This document shows, in pieces, positions 38,501 to 45,587 of a stretch of DNA of 64,000 nucleotides. The number at the start of each line of letters is the position of its first letter. The first letter of the stretch is position 1. Below the pieces are notes generated by a model, which was not told the DNA's origin, ran no database searches, and saw only the letters and a program-made list of their open reading frames with translations. The stretch lies in NCBI RefSeq assembly GCF_029624125.1, contig NZ_JARSBN010000006.1, positions 186,001 to 250,000 on the forward strand, written 5' to 3'. Source of the stretch: Winogradskyella marincola (GTDB taxonomy: Bacteria; Bacteroidota; Bacteroidia; Flavobacteriales; Flavobacteriaceae). The position numbers and the translations under genes were made by a program.

Positions 38501-38757
38501 AGCGACAAGGTATTACCAGAAACCCAGAAGTAACACCAATGCAGCGTTTAAGAATTGCCCAAGGTTATGTATATGATAGCCAAACAGGATTAACTTCGAC
38601 AGAAACCACATTAATACAGCACGCTAAAGATGCTTTTAATAAGGTTTTTGGCGAGACCAATAATTTCTTTAATACCACCTGGAAAGATTATCAAAACACA
38701 ATGAAGGATTTAAAAATTAACCCATTTAAAGACATCAAAACCTTTAGTGTAGACTAA
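35548..38757 (+). CDS. Large exported BNR/sortilin-like propeller protein
   Basis: 1069 residues with a signal peptide (about 1-18, ending LSAQ). About residues 30-740 hold many BNR/Asp-box repeats (for example SISGGIKWEPI, SIDGGKSWKLM, TTDGGETWTKI, TDKGETWTVI), consistent with a VPS10/sortilin-like or exo-type propeller. The C-terminal part carries a beta domain (VTVKPGNYKAVLYYGNLTSETTISV) and a coiled coil (about 910-985). There is no T9SS tail. These proteins are often named glycosyl hydrolases, but no catalytic residues can be assigned here. A structured repeat follows immediately. Confidence 0.87.
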   Translation: MKHFLSLAILCCITMLSAQEFSMDLVKNMTPRNIGPGGMSGRVTAIDVVNNNPDIMYVGTASGGLWKSISGGIKWEPIFDNEVTASIGAVEIQQSNPSVIWVGTGEGNPRNSLNGGYGVYKSIDGGKSWKLMGLEKTRHIHRIIVDPTNPDVVYVGAIGSPWGEHPERGVFKTTDGGETWTKILFTNNKTGVADLVMDPSNPNKLFAAMWEHKRDPWFFNSGGKGSALHMTHDGGKTWTKITEDDGFPKGDLGRIGVAIAPGKPNIVYALVEAEKNALYKSEDGGFKWKKINDKNDIGNRPFYYSEIYVDPQNENRVYSVFTYINVSEDGGKNFEQLMPAYGVSNGVHPDHHAWWIHPEDGSFMIDGNDGGMNITKDGGKTWRFIGNLPVAQFYHINVDNEFPYNVYGGMQDNGSWRGPAYVWRTQGIRNSYWQEISFGDGFDVIPDKDDSRYGWTMSQQGYVSRYDWQTGNNYGVRPTHPDANVELRFNWNSAINIDPFDNSTIYFGSQFVHKSTDKGETWTVISPDLTTNDPEKLKQSESGGLTMDATGAENHCTVLVIEPSPAEKDMLWAGTDDGRVHYTTDGGQIWTDVSKNIIGLPKGSWIVQIKASNKNKGEALLVANDYRRFNYTPYAYRTKNYGKSWERIVDDRDVKSYALAIVEDLEEPNLMFLGTDDGLYVTINAGEKWTKWTEGFPTTSVKDLIIHPREHDLVIGTFGRAAWVLDDIRPLRALAKNNSIINSNIELFNPPTAYQAAYQQPTGSRFGADAMYHGENRAYGAQFSYLFNKKEAVKSDIKADAKKGDKNISDKKVDSEISWDSLTLKIYDGDRLIRTLKQKAPKDNGIHKWTWYMDEAGVSRPSRSVREQNREPGGVTVKPGNYKAVLYYGNLTSETTISVKSDPRLNVSQKNIDEVYAASKELEQLQQKAAEAVEQLVKSKSIAEDYKNELSKLDKELYKAQIESSKETIKAIESLIDRYLGKVDKRQGITRNPEVTPMQRLRIAQGYVYDSQTGLTSTETTLIQHAKDAFNKVFGETNNFFNTTWKDYQNTMKDLKINPFKDIKTFSVD

Positions 38758-38760
38758 AAC

Positions 38761-38899
38761 AAGAGGAGGTTGTTTGAAAAGTTAATATATTGTCAATCTG
38801 AACTCGTTTCAGATTCTAAAACCATTTAAAAATCGACCTGTTGAGATTCTGAAATAAATTCAGAATGACAGATTCTCATATTTTTCAAACAACCTCTTT
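38761..38899. repeat. 139-bp imperfect long inverted repeat (MITE/REP-like)
   Basis: The outer arms AAGAGGAGGTTGTTTGAAAA (38761-38780) and TTTTTCAAACAACCTCTTT (38881-38899) are inverted copies with a 2-base difference. Inside are further nested arms around TGTCA and CAGATTCT / GAGATTCTGAAATAAATTCA. It starts 3 bases after the BNR gene stop. Elements with the core GAGATTCTGAAA...TTCAGAATGACA recur in flavobacterial genomes. It can also fold as a transcription terminator between converging genes. Confidence 0.7.
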
Positions 38900-38926
38900 A
38901 CTATTTTACTTAATGGATTACTTACT

Positions 38927-39604
38927 TTATTCTATCCATTTAAGGCCTGTGTAATCTTCTATTTTTATTCGTTTGCCATGAGTAGAAATTAAACCTTCCT
39001 TTTTTAATTGCGAAAGTATTCTAATTGCAGATTCGGTTGCTGTTCCTACGATACTTGCATAATCTTCGCGAGAAAGCACAATACTTAAAAAACCCTCTTC
39101 ATCCAATCCAAAATTATCATGACTGTACATAAGAATTTCTGCCATTCTACGCTTTACTGACTTTTGTGCCATGGTAACCAGAGACTCTTCAGAGGTTCTT
39201 AATTCATTAGCCATATCCTTTAATACATCCATTGTAAAATTAGGATTTTTGGCCAAATCGTTCATAATTTCACTTTTAGGAATAAAGCACATTTCCATAT
39301 CATTTAAAGCGATGGCACTTAAATTTGTTTTTTGGTCTGCCACCAATGAGCGTTTTCCTAATAAATCTCCTTTAACTACAAGTTTTACAACCTGATCTTT
39401 ACCATTTTCACTTAGCTTAGTTAATTTACAAACTCCATCTCTAATGCAGTAAACTCCATTTAAAGACTCCCCTTCTTCAAAAATAATTTCTCCTTTTTTG
39501 TAACGCTTACCTGTTTTACATGCCGAAATTCTGATTAACTCTTCTCGAGTTAATGATTTTAAAGAATTAAATTCTCTAATGATACAAGATTCACATTTGC
39601 CCAT
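38927..39604 (-). CDS. Crp/Fnr-family transcription regulator
   Basis: 225 residues. The cyclic-nucleotide-binding fold covers about 20-130 (YKKGEIIFEEGESLNGVYCI, then VVKGDLLGKRSLVADQ), followed by a long dimer helix and a helix-turn-helix (about 170-215: SREDYASIVGTATESAIRILSQLKKEGLI). An N-terminal CxxC (Cys4, Cys7) plus Cys29 and Cys106 resembles the FNR iron-sulfur pattern, but the spacing differs from E. coli FNR. It is a plausible oxygen or redox sensor for the cbb3 region. It is transcribed with the universal stress gene 33 bases upstream, from the Crp/Fnr-like site at 40498. Confidence 0.9.
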   Translation of the reverse strand: MGKCESCIIREFNSLKSLTREELIRISACKTGKRYKKGEIIFEEGESLNGVYCIRDGVCKLTKLSENGKDQVVKLVVKGDLLGKRSLVADQKTNLSAIALNDMEMCFIPKSEIMNDLAKNPNFTMDVLKDMANELRTSEESLVTMAQKSVKRRMAEILMYSHDNFGLDEEGFLSIVLSREDYASIVGTATESAIRILSQLKKEGLISTHGKRIKIEDYTGLKWIE

Positions 39605-39637
39605 AACTTATTGTTTAATACAGCTCCTCTAATATTT

Positions 39638-40456
39638 CTAGTGTAATACCAAAAATGGAATATCTGTGTAGTATTTTATTTGAGAATTTTTAGGATGAAA
39701 CAATAGCTTTTCAAAATAATTGAGGTTTTTGGCCAGCATTGTAATAAGATCAATTTTTCGTTTTTCAACGAAATCTTGCACCTGATTTTCTAGCTGAGCA
39801 TTAGATAAAAAATGAAAACTATGCTCGTTAGAGCCTAAGTAAGCATCGAGCAATTCTTTATTTCTTTTTTGATCTTCATTTAAAACTGATGTATCGTTTT
39901 TAATATGCAGAACTCTTGCCGAAGCGTTATTAGACTCTACAATATTGGTAATAGACTCTAACATTTTTACTGAATACACTGAAAGAAAGTCTGTTGGAAA
40001 TGCAATTTCAGTTAGTTTAGAATACTTGGCATTTTCTGGCACAACGATGGTGGCACATCTTACTTTTGTAATAACATTAGATGCATTGCTACCTATTGGA
40101 GTCTTTACAGTGCCAGAACTTCCTCTGGTACCCATAACGATAAAATCTATATGATTTTGATCTATTTGCTTGCGTACAGAACTTACAAGGTAACCCTCGT
40201 CTATAATAGAAAAAAACTTGTGTTTTGTATTATACGATAGATCTTGATTTATTTTTTGCAATAGAGATTGCAATTTTTCTTTGCATACCTTTTGATCCTC
40301 TAAAGTTGCTTTAGCATTAGGACCACGACACACATGCAACACATAGAAATTGCATGCTGATTTTTTAAAAAATTCTATTGCATATTCTACTGCATTCCAA
40401 GCATTATCAGAAAAATCTGTTGGTATTAAAATATTAGCCATTGCTTGTTTATCCAT
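39638..40456 (-). CDS. Universal stress protein (tandem UspA domains)
   Basis: 272 residues with two UspA-like domains. The first (about 6-140) has ILIPTDFSDNAWNAVEYAI and the ATP-loop-like GTRGSSGTVKTPIGSNASNVI. The second (about 150-272) is degenerate. Either Met1 or Met6 may be the true start. It is located between the Crp/Fnr gene and the receiver-Crp gene, under the TGA-N6-TCA site at 40498-40511, so it is probably induced at low oxygen together with the Crp/Fnr gene. Confidence 0.9.
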   Translation of the reverse strand: MDKQAMANILIPTDFSDNAWNAVEYAIEFFKKSACNFYVLHVCRGPNAKATLEDQKVCKEKLQSLLQKINQDLSYNTKHKFFSIIDEGYLVSSVRKQIDQNHIDFIVMGTRGSSGTVKTPIGSNASNVITKVRCATIVVPENAKYSKLTEIAFPTDFLSVYSVKMLESITNIVESNNASARVLHIKNDTSVLNEDQKRNKELLDAYLGSNEHSFHFLSNAQLENQVQDFVEKRKIDLITMLAKNLNYFEKLLFHPKNSQIKYYTDIPFLVLH

Positions 40457-40467
40457 AATTGTATGGA

Positions 40468-40511
40468 CAAAGGTAGCGTTAAGGCTATGTCTGAAATATG
40501 ACCGTTGTCAG
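40468..40511 (-). promoter_or_regulatory. Crp/Fnr-type site and promoter of the usp-crp operon
   Basis: On the minus strand CTGA-CAACGG-TCAT (40511 to 40498) is followed after exactly 22 nt by TACCTTTG (40475 to 40468), a full -7 box. The spacing equals that at ccoI, the cco operon and hemN. Confidence 0.7.
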
Positions 40512-40533
40512 TAATTGAGATTAATACTGCGTG

Positions 40534-41583
40534 CTAATCTATATTTTTTAGCTGTTGCAGATCTAAAACTTTAATATTTCGTCCTTCAATTTCTATGATA
40601 CCTTGATCTTTAAAACGCGACAAGGTTCTTATTAAACTCTCTGTAGCAACACCAGCTACACTTGCTAAATCATTTCTGGAAATCCTAATAAAATCGGTTG
40701 GTTTGCTTCCTAATTTATCTGCAAATTTTAATATGGTAAGAGCTGTTCTCTTTTTTACTGAGCTATAAGCCATTTCTAATAATTGGTCTTTTACATTAAC
40801 CAAATCATCATTTAAAAGTTGTATTAAGTCTAAGGTCACTTTATGATTATTACTAATAATCTCAATGAATTCGTTTTTTGAAATCCCTAATAAAACCGAC
40901 TCCTTAATTGCTGCTGCAGTCTCTTTATACACCGTATTTTCTGTAAAAGATGTATAGCCAAATAAATCGTCTTCTTTGTGCAATGCTGTAGTTAAATCTT
41001 TGCCTTGATCGTCTAGTTTATGGCATTTTACCAAGCCCTTTTCTATCAAATAGATGTAGTTAGAGTGCTGACCTTCTTTATAAATAATTTCACCTTGTTT
41101 AAAACTGAAATTTTTACCATTATCATCAAAAAAGTTTTTTAAATCATTTAAATTTCTGATGCTCTGCTCTTCTTCTACTTCGTTAGTAGCACTTTCTCTA
41201 TTATCTTTTAAAATAGCTGCTTTAGCTAATCTACTCTCAATTGCACTGATTAACTCATTTTCTTCAAAAGGTTTGGTGATATAATCATCAGCACCCAAAT
41301 CCATCCCTTTTCTTACATCTTTTCGCTCGGTTTTTGCCGAAAGAAAAATAAACGGTATATGCTTTGTCTGTTCTGTTTTTGCAAGCCCTTGTAAAACACC
41401 ATAACCATCTAGTTCTGGCATCATAATATCGCAAACAATAATATCTGGTTGAATTTCTAAAGCCGTTTCTAAACCTATTTTTCCGTTTGGAGCCGTTGTA
41501 ATTTTATAATTAGAAAGCTCTAATAATTCTGCTGTATTTTCTCTTAAAATTGGGTCGTCTTCTATGAGTAATATATGTTTCAT
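40534..41583 (-). CDS. Response regulator receiver fused to Crp/Fnr DNA-binding module
   Basis: 349 residues. A CheY-like receiver (about 1-120) has phosphoacceptor Asp52 in IVCDIMMPELDG and Lys in DYITKPFEEN. A linker is followed by a cNMP-binding fold (about 140-255, FKQGEIIYKEGQHSNYIYLIEKGLV) and a Crp-type helix-turn-helix (about 290-340, ISRNDLASVAGVATESLIRTLSRFKDQGIIEIEGR). Phosphorylation would directly control a Crp/Fnr-type activator. Its ATG overlaps the kinase stop codon by one base (TAATG), so they are translated together and are cognate. In rhizobia FixJ activates a separate FixK; here both are effectively one chain. Confidence 0.93.
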   Translation of the reverse strand: MKHILLIEDDPILRENTAELLELSNYKITTAPNGKIGLETALEIQPDIIVCDIMMPELDGYGVLQGLAKTEQTKHIPFIFLSAKTERKDVRKGMDLGADDYITKPFEENELISAIESRLAKAAILKDNRESATNEVEEEQSIRNLNDLKNFFDDNGKNFSFKQGEIIYKEGQHSNYIYLIEKGLVKCHKLDDQGKDLTTALHKEDDLFGYTSFTENTVYKETAAAIKESVLLGISKNEFIEIISNNHKVTLDLIQLLNDDLVNVKDQLLEMAYSSVKKRTALTILKFADKLGSKPTDFIRISRNDLASVAGVATESLIRTLSRFKDQGIIEIEGRNIKVLDLQQLKNID

Positions 41584-42827
41584 TACTTCGCTTTATTGGG
41601 TAGTTTTATAGTGAATGTACTTCCTTTATTTTCGTTACTAACAAAGTTAATCTCACCACCTAGATTATTTAAATGGCTTTTTACAATATTAAGTCCTATA
41701 CCTGTTCCTTGTATTAACAATACATTTTCTGACCTAAAATATCGATTAAAAATTTGTTTTTGGTCTTTTTCTGGTATGCCAATTCCGTTATCAATAACAC
41801 TAAATGTTGTTGTGGTTGAATCTTGTGAAATTTCAATACTTATCTCAGTGTTTTCTGGCGAATATTTTATAGCATTATGTACCAGATTACTCAAAGCCAA
41901 CTCAATTATTTTTTCGTCTTGGTGCAATGATAAGCCATCAATATTCTCTGGATATTTAATAGTTTGTCCTTCTTTGAGAAGCATATTAGCGTTATAAACA
42001 ACCTCATCCACAACTTTAGTTAGCATAAAGTCTGAAAAATTGTAAGATACTTTTCCTGTTTCTAGTTTTTCTATCGACAGAAAATCATTTAGAATATTAT
42101 TTAAATAATGTACCTTATCAGTGATGGTTTTAATGTGCTTATCGCGACGATCTTGCTGCTCCGACAACTTGTATTTACTTAGCAGCATTGCCGAGGTTAA
42201 AATACCACTTAATGGTGTTTTAAACTCATGAGATACCAGAGATAAAAACTTTGTTTTTAGTTCGTTGAGTTCTTTTTCTTTTTTTAGCGCATTACTGATT
42301 TTATTTTGGGCTTCAATACGCTTTTGTATTTCAGCATCACGTTTTTGATTGGCTATTTTCAGTTCTTCTACAGTAGCACTCAACTCTTCTGTTCTGGCAG
42401 TAACTTTTTGTTCTAATTCGTTATTTAACTCTTGCAGCTCCTCCTCTTGCTTCTTTCTCACCGAAATATCGATAACCAAAGCCATAATGTAGTTACCTCC
42501 ATTAATTTGAAGAGGGTTTAGACCTGCTTCAACAGGAAAAACACTACCATCTTTATGAGCACCATATAAATCTCTTCCGTGTCCCATTTGACGCTTTTTT
42601 TGATGCTTCATAAAGCCATTGACATGAGTATCATGATTAGCTCTGTAAGGTTTTGGTATTAATGTATCTAGATGCTGCCCTATTAGTTCTTTGTTATTGT
42701 ATCCAAACATGCTTTCAGCAGATTTGTTGGCAGCTACTATATGCTGCGTTTTATCTACAACAATAACGCCTTCTGAAACCGCTTCAAAAAGCACATTAAA
42801 AACATCTTTATCGTCTTGAAAAATCAT
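41583..42827 (-). CDS. FixL-like PAS sensor histidine kinase
   Basis: 414 residues, soluble. One PAS domain (about 5-125), a coiled coil (126-190), HisKA with His200 in LSLVSHEFKTPLSG, and HATPase_c with NLVHNAIKYSPENT and DNGIGIPE. In the PAS domain, PYRANHDTHVNGF followed by MGHGRD aligns with the haem-binding stretch of rhizobial FixL: His65 falls on the proximal haem His and Arg85 on the distal Arg. It may therefore bind haem and sense oxygen; this is inference from aligned motifs. The start at 42827 is preferred. A longer in-frame start at 43010 would overlap the divergent ccoI gene and its promoter and adds a tail unlike any PAS kinase. Confidence 0.9.
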   Translation of the reverse strand: MIFQDDKDVFNVLFEAVSEGVIVVDKTQHIVAANKSAESMFGYNNKELIGQHLDTLIPKPYRANHDTHVNGFMKHQKKRQMGHGRDLYGAHKDGSVFPVEAGLNPLQINGGNYIMALVIDISVRKKQEEELQELNNELEQKVTARTEELSATVEELKIANQKRDAEIQKRIEAQNKISNALKKEKELNELKTKFLSLVSHEFKTPLSGILTSAMLLSKYKLSEQQDRRDKHIKTITDKVHYLNNILNDFLSIEKLETGKVSYNFSDFMLTKVVDEVVYNANMLLKEGQTIKYPENIDGLSLHQDEKIIELALSNLVHNAIKYSPENTEISIEISQDSTTTTFSVIDNGIGIPEKDQKQIFNRYFRSENVLLIQGTGIGLNIVKSHLNNLGGEINFVSNENKGSTFTIKLPNKAK

Positions 42828-42878
42828 AGATTGAATGTAGCGTGTTACTAAATGATGTTCGGTAAAAGTATTGAAATC

Positions 42879-42922
42879 ATGACAAATATCATATTTTAAA
42901 CTTACACAATTAATCAACTTTG
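42879..42922 (+). promoter_or_regulatory. Crp/Fnr-type site and promoter of ccoI
   Basis: ATGA-CAAATA-TCAT (42879-42892) is followed after exactly 22 nt by CAACTTTG (42915-42922), a -7 box with one mismatch (C for T). On the other strand the same 22-nt distance leads to a weak ATCATTTA before the FixL-like gene, so the site might serve both directions. Confidence 0.65.
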
Positions 42923-42947
42923 CTCTAGGTATAAATGAGCAAATAAA

Positions 42948-45323
42948 ATGGAAAACAAAACTTGTTTTCACTGTGGTGATGATTGTGGTAATCATCCTAT
43001 TACGTTTCAAGAAAAATCATTCTGTTGCAATGGTTGTAAAACCGTTTTTGAGATTTTTAACGAAAATAATCTTACCTGCTACTATGATTTACAAAATTCT
43101 CCTGGCGCAGTTCCAAAAGAAATAGAAGGTAAATATGATTTTCTTTCGGAAGAAAAAATTATTGAAAACCTTACAGAATTTAGAAGTGATACAATAGAAA
43201 TTGTAACGCTCTACATTCCACACATTCATTGTAGTTCTTGTATTTGGATACTAGAAAACTTGAAACAGCTTAATACAAGTATCACAGATTCTTTGGTAAA
43301 CTTTGGAAAAAAAACTGTTCGTGTTTCTTATTCTCCAAAAACAACGAGTTTAAAACAAGTTGTAATTTTACTAAGCTCTATAGGTTACGAACCGTATATA
43401 AGCTTAGAAGATTACCAAACCGAAAAAAAACAAGTTAACCGTTCATTAATTTACAAACTAGGCATTGCTGGTTTTGGTTTTGGCAATATTATGTTTTTGT
43501 CTTTCCCTGAGTATTTTGAACTCAATGAATATTGGCTAGAACAGTACAAACACCTCTTTAGATGGTTAATGTTTATTATGTCTATTCCGTTAGTCTTTTA
43601 TTCTTCTCAAGATTATTTTATATCTGCATACAAAGGTTTAAAAGCAAAAATTCTAAATATAGATGTTCCTATTGCTTTAGGTATTTCGGTATTATTTATT
43701 AGAAGTACAGTTGAAATTCTTTTTGATTTAGGTTCTGGCTTTTTTGATAGTTTAGCTGGTTTGATATTCTTTCTATTAGTTGGAAAATTCTTTCAGCAAA
43801 AAACTTATGATTTTTTGTCCTTTGAACGCGATTACAAATCCTATTTCCCAATTGCAATTACAAAAATAGCACCTGATGGCAGCGAATCTTCTATACAGGT
43901 TTATGATATTGAAAAAGGAGATAGAATACTCATTAGAAATGAAGAATTAATTCCTGTAGACGCCATTCTTATTAATGGTAAAGGCAAAATAGATTACAGT
44001 TTTGTAACTGGTGAATCGCAAACTGTATCCAAAATTTCTGGCGATAAACTCTTTGCTGGTGGCAAGCAAACCTCTGGTGTTATTGAGCTTGAAGCCCTAA
44101 AATCTGTTGAACAAAGTTATTTAACTCAATTGTGGAGTAATGACGTTTTTAATAAAAATAAAGACGATGGTTTTGCTACCATTACAAACAAAATAAGCAA
44201 GCACTTTACCATCGCTATTTTATTTATAGCCTTAGTAGCAACAATGTTTTGGATTATCACAGATATATCTAAAGCCATGAATGTGTTTACTGCTGTACTT
44301 ATTATTGCGTGCCCTTGTGCTATTGCGCTTTCTGCTCCGTTTACTTTTGGCAACCTATTACGCATATTTGGTAAGTTGAAATTTTACATCAAAAATGCCA
44401 GTGTTATTGAAAAATTAGCACAGATTGATACTGTAATTTTTGATAAAACAGGAACCATAACTTCAAACAAATCTAGCAATGCTATCTACGATGGAGAGCT
44501 ACTTTCTGATACTGAAAACCTGGTATTAAAAAATTCTCTAAGAGGCTCTAACCATCCACTGAGCAGAAGCCTTTATAGCATTCTGAAGGAACACAATATT
44601 GTAACTCTAGATACTTTTGAAGAGCATATAGGCAAAGGTATAGAGGCCAAACATAATGATATTAATCTCAAAATAGGTTCGGCAAGTTTTGTTGGTAATC
44701 CTCAAGAAACTAATGTTCTAAATACAACTGTTCATATAAGCAGTAATAATGTTTATAAAGGAAAATATACCTTTTATAATAGTTATAGAAAAGGTGTTTC
44801 AAAACTATTCAATAAGTTAAAAAAGCAATTCGATTTAGTTATCCTTTCTGGTGATAATGAAGGCGAACGCGAAAATCTAAAGAAGCTATTGCCTGCAAAA
44901 ACGAAACTCATTTTCAATCAAAAACCAGAAGACAAATTAGAGTTTATAAAATATCATCAATCTGAAGGTGCTAAAGTCCTAATGATTGGCGATGGTCTTA
45001 ACGATGCTGGCGCCTTAGCTCAAAGTGATGTTGGTATTGCTATATCTGAAGATGTTAACGTCTTCTCACCTGCTTGCGATGCCATTTTAGATGCTTCAAA
45101 ATTCAAAGAGTTGTATGCCTATATAAAAGCGTCTAAATCGGCCATAAAAGTTATAAAGTGGAGTTTTGTTCTGTCTTTTATCTACAATGTTGTAGGACTA
45201 TATTTTGCAGTTACAGGACAGTTAGCACCTGTGGTAGCAGCCATATTAATGCCTTTGAGTTCTATAAGCATAGTGGTCTTTACAACTATAGCAACAAATT
45301 TAATCGGCAAAAAACTCAAATAA
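42948..45323 (+). CDS. ccoI: Copper-exporting P-type ATPase for cbb3 oxidase assembly
   Basis: It pumps copper across the inner membrane for cbb3 oxidase maturation (CcoI/FixI). 791 residues. An N-terminal Cys-rich domain (CFHCGDDCG, FCCNGCKTVF) precedes a heavy-metal-associated domain with CSSCIW near 97. Eight membrane segments follow. The CPC metal motif is at Cys455-Pro456-Cys457, the phosphorylated Asp499 is in DKTGTI, and GDGLNDAGAL is in the hinge. It is divergent from the FixL-like kinase gene and followed by the cco operon, which fits CcoI rather than a general copper exporter. Confidence 0.95.
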   Translation: MENKTCFHCGDDCGNHPITFQEKSFCCNGCKTVFEIFNENNLTCYYDLQNSPGAVPKEIEGKYDFLSEEKIIENLTEFRSDTIEIVTLYIPHIHCSSCIWILENLKQLNTSITDSLVNFGKKTVRVSYSPKTTSLKQVVILLSSIGYEPYISLEDYQTEKKQVNRSLIYKLGIAGFGFGNIMFLSFPEYFELNEYWLEQYKHLFRWLMFIMSIPLVFYSSQDYFISAYKGLKAKILNIDVPIALGISVLFIRSTVEILFDLGSGFFDSLAGLIFFLLVGKFFQQKTYDFLSFERDYKSYFPIAITKIAPDGSESSIQVYDIEKGDRILIRNEELIPVDAILINGKGKIDYSFVTGESQTVSKISGDKLFAGGKQTSGVIELEALKSVEQSYLTQLWSNDVFNKNKDDGFATITNKISKHFTIAILFIALVATMFWIITDISKAMNVFTAVLIIACPCAIALSAPFTFGNLLRIFGKLKFYIKNASVIEKLAQIDTVIFDKTGTITSNKSSNAIYDGELLSDTENLVLKNSLRGSNHPLSRSLYSILKEHNIVTLDTFEEHIGKGIEAKHNDINLKIGSASFVGNPQETNVLNTTVHISSNNVYKGKYTFYNSYRKGVSKLFNKLKKQFDLVILSGDNEGERENLKKLLPAKTKLIFNQKPEDKLEFIKYHQSEGAKVLMIGDGLNDAGALAQSDVGIAISEDVNVFSPACDAILDASKFKELYAYIKASKSAIKVIKWSFVLSFIYNVVGLYFAVTGQLAPVVAAILMPLSSISIVVFTTIATNLIGKKLK

Positions 45324-45330
45324 AAAAGCC

Positions 45331-45377
45331 AACATGATAAATGTCATGTTTTATGCTAGAGATGCACAGTAATTTTG
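45331..45377 (+). promoter_or_regulatory. Crp/Fnr-type site and promoter of the cco operon
   Basis: The perfect inverted repeat AACATGA-TAAATG-TCATGTT (45331-45350) is followed, 22 nt after its TCAT, by TAATTTTG (45370-45377). The ccoS start codon is 20 nt further. It is the most symmetrical of the four sites. Confidence 0.78.
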
Positions 45378-45397
45378 AACCATAACTTCAATTAGGT

Positions 45398-45577
45398 ATG
45401 AGTGTTATTTACATTTTATTATCAGTAAGCGTCGTCGTTGGCGTAGCTTTCTTTATCATCTTTTTAACTGCAGTAAAATCTGGTCAGTATGATGATAGCT
45501 ACACACCTTCTGTACGTATGCTTTTTGAAGACGAGCTGGTAAAACCAAAAACAAAGAAATCAACAAAAACTGACTAA
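45398..45577 (+). CDS. ccoS: cbb3 oxidase maturation protein CcoS
   Basis: A small 59-residue single-pass membrane protein beginning MSVIYILLSVSVVVGVAF, with a cytoplasmic tail containing SGQYDDSYTPSVRMLFEDE. CcoS proteins have this size and the conserved FxxxxxSGQYDD pattern, and are needed for cofactor insertion into the oxidase. It begins 20 nt after the promoter box and lies 10 bases before ccoNO. Confidence 0.9.
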   Translation: MSVIYILLSVSVVVGVAFFIIFLTAVKSGQYDDSYTPSVRMLFEDELVKPKTKKSTKTD

Positions 45578-45587
45578 TTATTTTAAT

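Noticed and set aside
42828..43010. Longer N terminus for the FixL-like kinase starting at 43010
   Set aside because: It would cover the Crp/Fnr-like site and the start of the divergent ccoI gene, and the added residues do not resemble the family.
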